This document shows, in pieces, positions 28,012 to 36,295 of a stretch of DNA of 64,000 nt. The translations under genes were made by a program, and so were the position numbers. The stretch covers positions 1,144,001 to 1,208,000 of the forward strand of contig NZ_AP022848.1 of NCBI RefSeq assembly GCF_011764485.1. The letters run 5' to 3'. Source of the stretch: Bosea sp. ANAM02 (GTDB lineage: Bacteria; Pseudomonadota; Alphaproteobacteria; Rhizobiales; Beijerinckiaceae). Within the stretch, counting starts at the first letter, position 1. Each line of letters starts with the position of its first letter. The notes under the pieces were generated by a model, which did no database searches, was not told the origin of the DNA, and saw nothing but the letters and a program-made list of their open reading frames with translations.

Positions 28012-29715
28012 TCAGAAGCTCTGGCCCGCGAGCATCGCGAGATGCTCGACGATCGGGCCGACGGCGAGTGCGGGGAAGAAGGTCAGGCCGCCGACGATCA
28101 GGATGACGCCGACGAGCAGGCCGACGAAGAGCGGGCCGTCGGTCGGGAAGGTGCCGGCCGAGGCGGGTACGGATTTCTTCTCGGCGAGCGAACCGGCGAT
28201 GGCGAGCGCCGGGATGATGACCAGGAAGCGGCCGACCAGCATCGTGATGCCGAGCGTCACGTTGTACCAGAGCGTGTTGGCCGAGAGGCTGGCGAAGGCC
28301 GAACCGTTATTCGCTGCCGCCGAGGTATAGGCGTAGAGAATCTCGGAGAAGCCGTGCGGGCCGCTATTGCCGGCGGAGGCAACCGCGCCGGGCAGCACCA
28401 CGGCGATCGCGGTGAAGACCAGCATGCCGGCCGGCAGGCAGAGGATGGCGAGCATCGCCATCTTGACCTCGCGGGCCTCGATCTTCTTGCCGAGATATTC
28501 CGGCGTGCGGCCGACCATCAGGCCGGCGACGAAGATCGCCAGCACGACGAAGAGCACGATGCCGTAGAAGCCGGCACCGACGCCTCCGACAATGATCTCG
28601 CCGAGCTCCATGTTGATCAGCGGGATCATGCCGCCGAGCGCGGTGAAGCTGCCATGCATGGCGTTGACCGCACCGCAGGAGGCCGCCGTGGTGACGACGG
28701 CGAAGAGGGCCGAGAGCGGGATGCCGAAGCGCATCTCCTTGCCTTCGAGATTGCCGCCCTGAAGGCCGAGAGACTGAAGCAGCGGGTTGCCGGCGGCTTC
28801 CGCCCAGTAGCATACGGCGATGCCGGCGATGAACAGGGCGCCCATGGCGGAGAGGATCGCCCAGCCCTGGCGCTCGTTGCCGACCATCCGGCCGAAGACA
28901 TTGGTCAGCGCGGCTCCGATCGCGAAGATCGAGACCATCTGGATCAGGTTCGAGATGGCGTCGGGATTCTCGAAGGGATGGGCCGAGTTGGCGTTGAAGA
29001 AGCCGCCGCCATTGGTGCCGAGCATCTTGATCGCGAGCTGGGAGGCGACCGGGCCGCGCGCGATGGTCTGCTGCGCGCCTTCGAGCGTCGTCGCCGTCAC
29101 GGACGGGTCGAACGTCTGCGGGACGCCGAGCGCTACATAGGCCGGCGTCAGCAGGATGCAGAGCGGCAGCAGCAGGTAGAGCGTCGCGCGGGTCAGATCG
29201 ACCCAGAAGTTGCCGACGGACTTGGCGGAAGCGCGGGCGAAGCCACGGATCAGCGCGACGGCGATGGCGATGCCGGTCGCGGCCGAGACGAAATTCTGCA
29301 CGGTGAGGCCGAGCATCTGCGTCAGGTAGGACATCGTGCTCTCACCGCCGTAATTCTGCCAGTTCGTGTTGGTGACGAAGCTGACCGCCGTGTTGAAGGC
29401 GAGGTCGGGTGCAACCGCGCCCATGCCGTCCGGGTTCAGCGGCAGCAGGCCCTGGAAGCGCTGCAGCCCATAGAGCAGCAGCAGGCCGGCGAGGTTGAAC
29501 AGCAGCAGCGCGACCGCATAGGCGCTCCAGTGCTGCTCCTCGCGCTCATGCGTGCCGGCGAGCGCATAGAGCCCGCGCTCGACCGGCGCGAGCACCGGGG
29601 AGAGGAAGGTGCGCTCGCCCTTGAAGACGCGCGTCATGTAGCTGCCGAGCGGCTTCACCAAGGCGAGCACGAGCGCGCAGAAGAGAAGGATCTGAATCCA
29701 GCCATAGAGTGTCAT
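28012..29715 (-). CDS. kdpA: KdpA potassium-transporting ATPase channel subunit
   Basis: 567 residues, ten or more spans. It starts [27 protein letters not shown] and contains the selectivity-filter-like segments [37 protein letters not shown]-like ASCGAVNAM and [14 protein letters not shown]. It is the potassium-selective channel of the Kdp complex. It follows kdpF by 31 bases. Confidence 0.98.
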   Translation of the reverse strand: MTLYGWIQILLFCALVLALVKPLGSYMTRVFKGERTFLSPVLAPVERGLYALAGTHEREEQHWSAYAVALLLFNLAGLLLLYGLQRFQGLLPLNPDGMGAVAPDLAFNTAVSFVTNTNWQNYGGESTMSYLTQMLGLTVQNFVSAATGIAIAVALIRGFARASAKSVGNFWVDLTRATLYLLLPLCILLTPAYVALGVPQTFDPSVTATTLEGAQQTIARGPVASQLAIKMLGTNGGGFFNANSAHPFENPDAISNLIQMVSIFAIGAALTNVFGRMVGNERQGWAILSAMGALFIAGIAVCYWAEAAGNPLLQSLGLQGGNLEGKEMRFGIPLSALFAVVTTAASCGAVNAMHGSFTALGGMIPLINMELGEIIVGGVGAGFYGIVLFVVLAIFVAGLMVGRTPEYLGKKIEAREVKMAMLAILCLPAGMLVFTAIAVVLPGAVASAGNSGPHGFSEILYAYTSAAANNGSAFASLSANTLWYNVTLGITMLVGRFLVIIPALAIAGSLAEKKSVPASAGTFPTDGPLFVGLLVGVILIVGGLTFFPALAVGPIVEHLAMLAGQSF

Positions 29716-29746
29716 GGGAGGGCTTTCGAAGCTCTATGCCTGGCGC

Positions 29747-29836
29747 TCAGAAGCGCTCGGGGCGCAGCAGCGCATAAGTAAGGTAGACGAGCAGGACCGC
29801 AGTCACCGCGCCGCCGAGGAGATAGTCGACGAACAT
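29747..29836 (-). CDS. kdpF: KdpF small stabilising subunit
   Basis: 29 residues: MFVDYLLGGAVTAVLLVYLT, then YALLRPERF. One hydrophobic span and the closing LLRPERF are hallmarks of KdpF, which is usually about 29 residues. GAAGGAGCC stands before the ATG at 29836. It stabilises the KdpABC complex in the membrane. It lies between a 26-codon ORF and kdpA. Confidence 0.93.
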   Translation of the reverse strand: MFVDYLLGGAVTAVLLVYLTYALLRPERF

Positions 29837-29848
29837 GAGAAGGCTCCT

Positions 29849-29929
29849 TCAGAGCGCGTTGCAGGCCGAGACATAGGCGAGCGCGGCTGCGAAGAAGCCG
29901 AGCGCGAGCGCGAGCATGGCGATATCCAT
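29849..29929 (-). CDS. Very small membrane protein at the head of the kdp operon (26 aa)
   Basis: ATG 29929 opens 26 codons: MDIAMLALALGFFAAALAYV, then SACNAL. It is a single hydrophobic helix ending in a Y-x-x-A-C motif. AAAGGACC precedes the start. It ends 12 bases before kdpF, so the two small genes are probably co-translated. I believe similar short ORFs occur upstream of kdpF in other Hyphomicrobiales, but I cannot check. A structural role beside KdpF is plausible. Confidence 0.7.
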   Translation of the reverse strand: MDIAMLALALGFFAAALAYVSACNAL

Positions 29930-30078
29930 TGCCGTGGTCCTTTCGACCGGGCGTTACCGATGGGCCGGCGCATGCGAACCCGCCTTCCCACGGAAGGCGA
30001 GGACGCGAGCGGATCGACCATGGCTGGGATTATCGTGCCGGGGGCATAGCCGTTCGAGACGGCCGGCGGCGTCGCAGA

Positions 30079-30098
30079 ATAGGAATTTTATAGGAATT
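30079..30098 (-). promoter_or_regulatory. Putative KdpE-binding direct repeat upstream of kdp
   Basis: ATAGGAATT occurs at 30079-30087 and 30090-30098, an exact direct repeat with an 11-base period, as OmpR-family regulators require. It is AT-rich in a GC-rich gap. On the minus strand a GATAAT -10-like box lies at 30034-30029. That would place the repeat near -66, a normal activator position for KdpE. The 195-base gap separates kdp from the MFS gene. Confidence 0.55.
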
Positions 30099-30124
30099 CG
30101 GCTTGGTCTGCGGACGCGCGGCCT

Positions 30125-31780
30125 TCAGCCGTGAGGCGTGTCGGAGCGGAAGATGCCGGGCTTTCGCGGCACGGCGGTGGGGCGCTCGATCGAGAGGGTC
30201 ACCTCCGGCGCACCATCCCCCTGATGCAGATCGATCAGGCTATCGTTCAGCGCCCGATCGACCGCAGTCCTGCGATAATTGAAGCGCAGGTAGTCGTGCC
30301 AGGTCGGCGTGCGGAAGCTTTCGGTCCAGACCGTGATGTCGTGGAGGTTGCGGGTCAGGATCCAGCGACGTGCGCCGTTGCGTCCCTGGGCACGCCGGCG
30401 CTGCAGCATCAGGGCGAGGAAGGCTTCGACCTGATCCGGGGCGATCCGGTATTCGATCTTGACGGCGATCGGCCCGCTGCGCGGCTTCAGGTCGAGGCCG
30501 AGTGCAGGCGTTTCGAAATTGTCGGGCGTCGAGACGTCGGAATCCTTGCGCTGATGGATCGGCAGGAGAAAGCCGAGGAGGGCGACGCCGAGGGACGCCG
30601 CGCTCGAGGCCTGCAGGGCGAAGCTCAGGGAATAGCTCTCGGTGACCGCTCCCCAGAGCCAGCTTCCGGCAGCCAGTCCGAGCGAGGTGAGGGCATAGTA
30701 GAGCGAGATCGTCCGGCCGACGACCCAGCGGGGGCTCGCCCATTGCACGCTGATGCTCAGGCCCGACCAGCCGAGCACCCATCCCGCGCCGCCGAGCATC
30801 AGCGCGATGGCCGCGACGGCCGGCATATGTGTCAGCGAAAGGCAGAGCGTGCAGGTCGCGCAAGCCGTGCAGGCCAGTTTCAGCATCTGCTCGTCCGAGA
30901 GCTTGCGCCGCAGCGTGGTCGAGGCGAGGCCGGCCAGCAGCGCTCCCGCGCCGAAGCCTGCCATCAGGGTGCCATAGGCGATGGCGCCCTGCTTGAGCTG
31001 GTCGCGCACCACCAAGGGCAGCAGGGCGAGGATGGCGATGCCGGCGAAACCGAAGAGGAAGCCGCGCCCGAGCGCCGTCTTGATCTCCGAGGACAGGGAG
31101 GTGAAACGGATGCCGTCGGAGATCGCCGTCAGCATCGCCTCGGGCGGCAGGCGCGGGACCGGCACCGTCCAGCGCGAGCGCCAGACAACAGCGAGCGGCG
31201 CGAGATGGCCGAGCGTGTAGAGGCAGAAGGCTGTCAGGGGACCGAAGGTCGCCAGGATGATGCCGCCGAGCGCGGGGCCGACGCTGCGCACGGTGTTGAA
31301 GCCGACCGATGTCAGCGTCACGGCCGCCGCGAGGTCCTTGCGATCGACGATGTCGCCGACCGAGGCCTGCCAGGCAGGGTCGTTGAAGGCGATGCCGCAG
31401 CCGGCGAGAAAGCTGAAGAACAGGATGACCCAGGGATTGATCATGCCGAGCGCGACGAGGATCGTCAGCGTCGCGGCGGTCACCGTCATCAGGGTCCGGG
31501 CGGCCAGCATCACCTTGCGACGATTGAAATTGTCGACGATGGCGCCGGCGAAGATCGACAGGATGAAGGCGGGCAGGTTGGTCGCGGCCTGGACCAGGGC
31601 GACCATGACGCTGGACGGGGTGATGGTCGCCATCAGCCAGCTCATGGCGATGGTCTGGATCAGCCAGCCGAGCCCCGAGATCAACCCGGCGAGCCAGATT
31701 GCCCGGAAGGTGACGTTCCTGAGAGGCGCAAACGGCCCGGCGGCTGCCGCGGGCTTCTGCACATCCATGGCTCGGCTCAT
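30125..31780 (-). CDS. MFS transporter, MFS_3/EntS-like, with C-terminal monooxygenase-like domain
   Basis: 551 residues. Residues about 18-410 form twelve spans of the transmembrane-secretion-effector (MFS_3, PF05977) type, with NFNRRKVMLAARTLM in the loop 2-3 motif. The last 120 residues (AVKIEYRIAPDQVEAFLALMLQRRRAQGRNGARRW and on) form the soluble ABM-like domain usual for this family. Members export siderophores or other small molecules, but the substrate here is unknown. The gene is upstream of kdp on the same strand with a 195-base gap, and the ECF motif of the next block was not found before it. Confidence 0.88.
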   Translation of the reverse strand: MSRAMDVQKPAAAAGPFAPLRNVTFRAIWLAGLISGLGWLIQTIAMSWLMATITPSSVMVALVQAATNLPAFILSIFAGAIVDNFNRRKVMLAARTLMTVTAATLTILVALGMINPWVILFFSFLAGCGIAFNDPAWQASVGDIVDRKDLAAAVTLTSVGFNTVRSVGPALGGIILATFGPLTAFCLYTLGHLAPLAVVWRSRWTVPVPRLPPEAMLTAISDGIRFTSLSSEIKTALGRGFLFGFAGIAILALLPLVVRDQLKQGAIAYGTLMAGFGAGALLAGLASTTLRRKLSDEQMLKLACTACATCTLCLSLTHMPAVAAIALMLGGAGWVLGWSGLSISVQWASPRWVVGRTISLYYALTSLGLAAGSWLWGAVTESYSLSFALQASSAASLGVALLGFLLPIHQRKDSDVSTPDNFETPALGLDLKPRSGPIAVKIEYRIAPDQVEAFLALMLQRRRAQGRNGARRWILTRNLHDITVWTESFRTPTWHDYLRFNYRRTAVDRALNDSLIDLHQGDGAPEVTLSIERPTAVPRKPGIFRSDTPHG

Positions 31781-31926
31781 TTCCGACGTCTGCTCCAGGG
31801 CCGCCGGCAGGGGTTCCGAGCGCTGTTCCGAATCTTATGTCACGTTTCCTTAGCCGGTGGCTCTGAGTTTCCGGAATGGAGGCCTTGCAGCGCTCCTTGG
31901 CCGGCCTGACGGCATATGCCTGCGAT

Positions 31927-31956
31927 CGGGACGCCCGCCGATCGGCGGGCGTCCCG
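31927..31956. terminator. Perfect 30-base palindrome downstream of the DUF4394 gene
   Basis: The 15-base arm CGGGACGCCCGCCGA is followed at once by its exact reverse complement with no spacer. As RNA it would form a GC-rich hairpin of about 13 pairs. It lies 15 bases after the DUF4394 stop. There is no T-run, so termination is probable but it could also be a protein site. Confidence 0.6.
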
Positions 31957-31971
31957 ACAGGCGAAACGATT

Positions 31972-32754
31972 CTACATCGCGGGAAGCACCGCGATGTCCC
32001 TGGCCGCGGCGGTGAGGCCTGTGATCTTGCCGATCGCGGTCGCCTTGCCTGTCGCCAGGTCGACCTTGTGCAAGGCGCCGTCGGCGAGCAGCCAGCCGGT
32101 ATTGGCGCCGTCCGCCGCGGTCTCGATGTCGAAGGCGACCGTCTTCGGCATGACCCCGAGCTTGCCGACAGCGCCGAGGACGCCGTCATTCGGAGGCGCC
32201 TGCTTGATCAGTCCGCCGATCTTGCCGTCGATATCGTAGAGCGCCGTTTCCTTCGTGCCCTTGACCGAATTAGTGTAGGCGCCGGCCACGATCATCGGCG
32301 CTTCGCCCTTGTGCATGTCGGTCTCGGCGAATTTCAGCTTGCCGTCGACGGTGGTCTTGCCGTCGTCGACATTGACGCGAAGGTTCGTTCCGTCCGAGCC
32401 CATCACCCGCAAACGGTCGGCGGCGGGGTTGAAATCGACCGTGGCCGTCGCGCCGGCGGACAGCACGGTATCCATCTTGGATTTCTTCGTCGCCTTGCCG
32501 GTCTTGTCGACCGTGTAGATCGTGCCGTCGATGCCGAGCGCATAGAGCATGCCGTCGGCCGGTCGGACATCGATGCCGGCGATCTTGCCGGCGATGCCGG
32601 TGACCTTCATGGATTGGCCGGCCTTCAGAGATGCAGTGTCGATCATGGTGAGCGTGTCGTCGCCGGTCAGGGCCGCGAGCGTGGCTGCCTGCGCGGCAAT
32701 CCCGCTGCCGAGGCAGGTGGAAACGACGAGGGCGAAACGGATCGTCTTGGTCAT
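31972..32754 (-). CDS. DUF4394 domain exported protein
   Basis: 260 residues. A Sec signal peptide (IRFALVVSTCLGSGIAAQA, cleavage near residue 23) is followed by a beta-propeller-like DUF4394 domain with repeated strands such as LAALTGDDTLTMIDTASL, IAGIDVRPADGMLYALG and TVDFNPAADRLRVMG. The function of DUF4394 is not known. It is likely periplasmic. It is divergent from the first ECF sigma gene, a pairing common for SigK/RskA-type loci. It has its own copy of the shared ECF-type promoter motif (32808-32836). Confidence 0.88.
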   Translation of the reverse strand: MTKTIRFALVVSTCLGSGIAAQAATLAALTGDDTLTMIDTASLKAGQSMKVTGIAGKIAGIDVRPADGMLYALGIDGTIYTVDKTGKATKKSKMDTVLSAGATATVDFNPAADRLRVMGSDGTNLRVNVDDGKTTVDGKLKFAETDMHKGEAPMIVAGAYTNSVKGTKETALYDIDGKIGGLIKQAPPNDGVLGAVGKLGVMPKTVAFDIETAADGANTGWLLADGALHKVDLATGKATAIGKITGLTAAARDIAVLPAM

Positions 32755-32807
32755 CTTGTCCTCCGGTTCTGTCAGGCGCCGCGGGAGTTTCTGGCGGCGC
32801 TCATGCC

Positions 32808-32836
32808 GGATAGAGCCGGGACAAGGTGTTGGATGC
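32808..32836 (-). promoter_or_regulatory. ECF-type promoter for the DUF4394 gene (P1)
   Basis: Read on the minus strand: GCATCC (32836-32831), 18 bases, TATCC (32812-32808). The start codon is 53 bases downstream. It shares spacing and core bases with six other sites between 32.8 and 42.5 kb. Confidence 0.6.
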
Positions 32837-32862
32837 GCTCAAAAAAATAAAACGGCTGCCGT

Positions 32863-32892
32863 GCATCCATTACGGCTGCGACAGCGTATCCT
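32863..32892 (+). promoter_or_regulatory. ECF-type promoter for the first sigma/anti-sigma pair (P2)
   Basis: GCATCC (32863-32868), 18 bases, TATCCT (32887-32892). The start codon is 45 bases downstream. The -35 lies within the imperfect inverted repeat CCGTGCATCCATTACGG (32859-32875). This repeat and the GCGTAT of the -10 recur at the same spacing before the lipoprotein hydrolase gene at 42477. Confidence 0.65.
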
Positions 32893-32936
32893 CTCGTCGT
32901 GCAGTCCAGCCGGGACTGTCGAGCAAGGGATTCCGC

Positions 32937-33497
32937 ATGGGCGTCGACGCCGCGCAATCGCACGGAACAGGTATCGAGCAGGCGCTCGCAGCCTGCGCCG
33001 GCGGCGATAAAAACGCGCTCCGGCGCATCTACGACCAGGAATGCCCGCGTATGATCGGTGTGGCGCAGCGTATGCTGAAGCGCCGCGCCCTGGCGGAGGA
33101 AGCGGTGCAGGACAGTTTCATCCTGATCTGGCGGCATGCGGGACGGTTCGATCCGCAACGCGGTTCGGGCCTGACCTGGATCTATGCCATCCTGCGCAAT
33201 CGGACGCTGTCGATCCTGCGCGACGAGAGGCGCATGGAGACGGATGAAAACCCGATCGGCGCGGAAGCCGCCAGCGACGACGACGATCCCGAGACGGTGA
33301 TGGCGAAGCTTTCCGATGCCGAGGCCCTGCGCGGCTGCCTTGAGACCCTGCCTGCCGCCCGGCGCGGAATGGTGCTGCTCGCCTTCGCGCAGGGGCTGAG
33401 CCATGGCGAGATCGCCGGCAGGCTCGGCATGCCGCTCGGCACGGTGAAATCCTGGATCCGGCGCTCGCTGATCGCCCTCAGGGAGTGCCTCGGATGA
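32937..33497 (+). CDS. ECF RNA polymerase sigma factor (SigK-like)
   Basis: 186 residues. Region 2 is ALRRIYDQECPRMIGVAQRMLKRRALAEEAVQDSFILIWRHAGRFDPQRG with the DNA-melting WIYAILRN element. Region 4 is LPAARRGMVLLAFAQGLSHGEIAGRLGMPLGTVKSWIRRSL. ATG 32937 follows AAGGGA and fits the TSS expected from the promoter at 32863. The next gene, an RskA-like anti-sigma factor, overlaps it by 4 bases (ATGA). The protein should direct RNA polymerase to its own promoter and perhaps to the related promoters nearby. Confidence 0.93.
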   Translation: MGVDAAQSHGTGIEQALAACAGGDKNALRRIYDQECPRMIGVAQRMLKRRALAEEAVQDSFILIWRHAGRFDPQRGSGLTWIYAILRNRTLSILRDERRMETDENPIGAEAASDDDDPETVMAKLSDAEALRGCLETLPAARRGMVLLAFAQGLSHGEIAGRLGMPLGTVKSWIRRSLIALRECLG

Positions 33498-34216
33498 CGC
33501 AGGAGCCGAACCGCGAAATCCGCGCCGGAGAATATGTGCTTGGCCTGCTCGATGGCGCCGAAAGGGAGGCGTTCGAAAGGCAGATGGCGGGCGATGCGAA
33601 GCTGGATGCCGCGGTGGTCCGCTGGCAGGAACGGCTGGCGCCGATCGACATGATTGCGCCGGCGCTCGCTCCATCGGCCGATCTCTGGCAGCGGATCGAG
33701 CGCGGACTCGGCCGCGCTCCCGCCGCAAGCCCGGCGGCAGCGCGAAGGACCGCGCTCGGCGCCCGGCTTGCGCGATGGTGGGACAATCTCTGGCTCTGGC
33801 GCGGCGCGGCCTTTGCCGGCGCCGCGGCGGCGATCCTGCTCTCCGTCGGGCTCGTCGCGACCCTCGACCGCGCCCGCCGTCAACCCGTGATGGTCGCCGT
33901 CCTGCTGACGGATGCCAATATCGCCGCGGCGGTGGTGAACACGTTCGCCGACGGGCGCGTCGAATTGCTGCCGCTTCAGGATATCGCGGTGCCGCAAGGG
34001 CGGGCTCTGGAAATCTGGACGCTATGGGACCGGGCGGCCGGGCCACGCTCCGTCGGCCTGATCGACCGGGCTCGCGCCGTGGCGTTGCGGCTCGACGACC
34101 TGCCGCTGGGCGCCGACCAGCTCTTCGAGATCACGGTGGAGCCGGCTGCCGGTTCCCCGACCGGGCGCCCGACCGGCCCGATCGTCGCGAAGGGCCTGAC
34201 TGCGCGACGCCTTTAG
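33494..34216 (+). CDS. RskA-like membrane anti-sigma factor
   Basis: 240 residues. The cytoplasmic N-terminus REIRAGEYVLGLLDGAEREAFERQMAGDAKLDAAVVRWQERLAPID is the anti-sigma part and lacks an HxxxCxxC zinc motif. A single span lies at about 98-120 (AAFAGAAAAILLSVGLVATL). The periplasmic RskA domain has PQGRALEIWTLWDRAAGPRSVGLIDR. It should sequester the sigma factor encoded just upstream until an envelope signal triggers its proteolysis or release. Start ATG 33494 overlaps the sigma stop. Confidence 0.9.
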   Translation: MTQEPNREIRAGEYVLGLLDGAEREAFERQMAGDAKLDAAVVRWQERLAPIDMIAPALAPSADLWQRIERGLGRAPAASPAAARRTALGARLARWWDNLWLWRGAAFAGAAAAILLSVGLVATLDRARRQPVMVAVLLTDANIAAAVVNTFADGRVELLPLQDIAVPQGRALEIWTLWDRAAGPRSVGLIDRARAVALRLDDLPLGADQLFEITVEPAAGSPTGRPTGPIVAKGLTARRL

Positions 34217-34259
34217 ATGAGCGGCACCGCGATGGGCGTGGCTGAAAGGCCGGCGCCCG

Positions 34260-35495
34260 TCAGCGACCTTGCAGCGCGATCAGGTTGACGTCGATCGTGC
34301 GGGCGCGGAAGCCCGCCTCGCAATAGCAGAGATAGAACTCCCAGAGCCGGCGAAACGGCTCGTCGAACCCCAGCGGAGCGATGTCCGCCCAGCTCTCCAG
34401 GAAGCGCCGGCGCCACTCCTTCAGGGTCAGGGCGTAGCTCTCGCCGAAGTCGAGCTCTTCGACCACGGCGAGAGCGGCCGCCTCGGCGCTGCGCCTCAGG
34501 GCCGGAACCGAGGGCAGGCTGCCGCCGGGGAAGATGTAGCGCTGGATGAAATCGGTGCCTTGCTGGTAGCTTTCGAACAGCGCGTCGTCAATCGTGATCG
34601 CCTGCAGGACGACCCGGCCGCCAGGCTTGAGCGAGCGGCCAAGGGTGTCGAAATAGGAGGGCCAATAGGCCCGGCCGACCGCCTCGATCATCTCGATGGA
34701 AACGATGCGGTCGAACTGTCCGGCAATGTCCCGGTAGTCCCGAAGCTCGATGGTGACGCGCCCGGACAGGCCTGCTTCGGCGATGCGCTGCCGTGCCGCT
34801 TCGAGCTGGGCCGGCGACAGGGTTATCGCTGTCACCCGGCAGCCCTCGCGGGCGAGCCGCTCCGCCAGCGCACCCCAGCCGCAGCCGATCTCCAGGACAT
34901 GCTCGCCGCCCGATAGATCGAGCATGGCGACGATCCGGTCGAGCCGGCGCTGCTGCGCGGCTTCGAGCGTCTCGCCCGGCCCCTCGTAGAGCGCCGAGGA
35001 ATACATCATGCTGGCGTCGAGCCAATGGCCGTAGAATGCGTTGCCGAGATCGTAATGCGCGGTGATGTTGCGGCGGCTGCCGCGGCGGGTATTGGCGTTG
35101 AGCACGTGGCGCAGGCGGTTGACCAGCCGTGCCGGCCAGGCGCCCGAAACCAGCTTGCGCAAGGTCGCGTCGTTGCGCGCGCCGAGCTCGATCAGGGCTG
35201 TAAGGTCCGGCGTATGAAGGTCGCCGTCGCGATAGGCTTCGGCCAGGCCGATATCGCCGTCGAGCAGAAGGCGTCGCATCGCGCGCCAGTTGTTCAGGAT
35301 CATCGTCGCCTGCGGCCCCGGCAGGCCGGGCGCGCTGCAGACCCGCTCGCCGTCCGGCGTGAAGACCGTGAGCTGCCCGATCGTGATGCGGGAGAGCACG
35401 CGACGCAGGAACCAGCGCGACAAGCTCAATCCGTTCGGCGCCGCGAATGTCTGCTCGGGCAGGCGAAGGGGATGATCGGTTTCGGGCCGGCTCAT
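34260..35495 (-). CDS. Cyclopropane-fatty-acid synthase family methyltransferase
   Basis: 411 residues, full length for the CFA synthase family. SAM motif I is HVLEIGCGWGALAERLA near residue 190. Substrate-region signatures are ITAHYDLGNAFYGHWLDASMMYSSALY, IVSIEMIEAVG, and FIQRYIFPGGSLPS. It methylates acyl chains of membrane phospholipids. Homologues in RpoE-ChrR regulons act in cyclopropane or furan fatty-acid formation. It is the third gene of a minus-strand operon (FAD oxidoreductase, DUF1365, this), with 4-base overlaps at each junction. Confidence 0.93.
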   Translation of the reverse strand: MSRPETDHPLRLPEQTFAAPNGLSLSRWFLRRVLSRITIGQLTVFTPDGERVCSAPGLPGPQATMILNNWRAMRRLLLDGDIGLAEAYRDGDLHTPDLTALIELGARNDATLRKLVSGAWPARLVNRLRHVLNANTRRGSRRNITAHYDLGNAFYGHWLDASMMYSSALYEGPGETLEAAQQRRLDRIVAMLDLSGGEHVLEIGCGWGALAERLAREGCRVTAITLSPAQLEAARQRIAEAGLSGRVTIELRDYRDIAGQFDRIVSIEMIEAVGRAYWPSYFDTLGRSLKPGGRVVLQAITIDDALFESYQQGTDFIQRYIFPGGSLPSVPALRRSAEAAALAVVEELDFGESYALTLKEWRRRFLESWADIAPLGFDEPFRRLWEFYLCYCEAGFRARTIDVNLIALQGR

Positions 35496-36295
35496 GGTTG
35501 CGTCGCTCCTTTCGCGTGCGGCGTCGCCATGCGGCCCCGGCTGAAGGGCGGCTCCGGCGCGGCCGAATGCGGCTGCCAGGGAATGCGCTTCGCCAGCAGC
35601 CGCAATGCGTGCCAATGGATGGCGGCGGTGACCTTCAGCGTGAGAAGCGGATGGGTCGCGAGCAGCCGCAGCAAGGTGGCATCGCCGAGTTCGGATCGCT
35701 TGCCGCTCAGCACGGCGGTGATCAGGCGCCCTTGGGCGTCGCTGCCCTCGATGGCGACGGAGACGCGCTGTCCCGGCGGGGTCACCGTGAAGGCGTAGCT
35801 CATGCCCAGCTTCATGAACGGTGAAACGTGAAAGACCTTGTCGGCCTCCTGCCGCACGGTGCCTTCCGCAGCTTCGGCCGGCGCGACATAGCTGTGAACT
35901 TCGCCGAACGTGTTGTGCACCTCATAGACGGTGGCGCAGAGGCTGCCGTCGCGGCGGTAGCAGAAATAGGTGCTGAGGGGATTGAAGGCGTAACCGAGGA
36001 TGCGCGGCATCGTCAGGAGGTGGATCGGGCCGCCGTCATGGGCGATGCCGGCATCCGTCAGGGCGGCCTCGACCTGCGGGCGCAGCGGACGGCCGCTGCG
36101 ATCCCCGTAATCCGCGTCGCGAAAGGCGTAGAGATTGAAGCGGTTGCGCGAGAAGAACGCGAGCTTCGTCGAAAGCCGGTCGATCTCGTCGAGATCGAGC
36201 AGCATCCAGAAGACGCGATAGGCCAGCGCATGCGGGCGGGGCCGGAAGCGATGATGCCTGACACGGCCGACATAAAGGGCGGATTGCCAGGTCAT
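35492..36295 (-). CDS. DUF1365 family protein
   Basis: 267 residues. The N-terminus SALYVGRVRHHRFRPRPHALAYRVFWMLLDLDEID and the middle LLTMPRILGYAFNPLSTYFCYRRDGSL are diagnostic of DUF1365 (COG3496). The biochemical role is unknown. The gene nearly always lies between a FAD-dependent oxidoreductase and a CFA synthase, as here, so it probably takes part in modification of unsaturated acyl chains. It overlaps both neighbours by 4 bases. Confidence 0.93.
   Translation of the reverse strand: MTWQSALYVGRVRHHRFRPRPHALAYRVFWMLLDLDEIDRLSTKLAFFSRNRFNLYAFRDADYGDRSGRPLRPQVEAALTDAGIAHDGGPIHLLTMPRILGYAFNPLSTYFCYRRDGSLCATVYEVHNTFGEVHSYVAPAEAAEGTVRQEADKVFHVSPFMKLGMSYAFTVTPPGQRVSVAIEGSDAQGRLITAVLSGKRSELGDATLLRLLATHPLLTLKVTAAIHWHALRLLAKRIPWQPHSAAPEPPFSRGRMATPHAKGATQP

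Noticed and set aside
27067..29781. A 904-codon open frame on the plus strand opposite kdpA and kdpB
   Set aside because: It spans two real genes and a gap, has no recognisable fold and its composition is that of a reverse-strand shadow.
31781..31900. The ECF-type motif upstream of the MFS gene
   Set aside because: No TGATCC-like box with an 18-base gap to TAT was found on the minus strand; CATTCC is present but the nearest TA lies 20 bases away.
30240..32189. A 649-codon minus-strand frame overlapping the MFS and DUF4394 genes
   Set aside because: It runs across two well-supported genes in another frame and encodes an arginine-rich sequence without domains.
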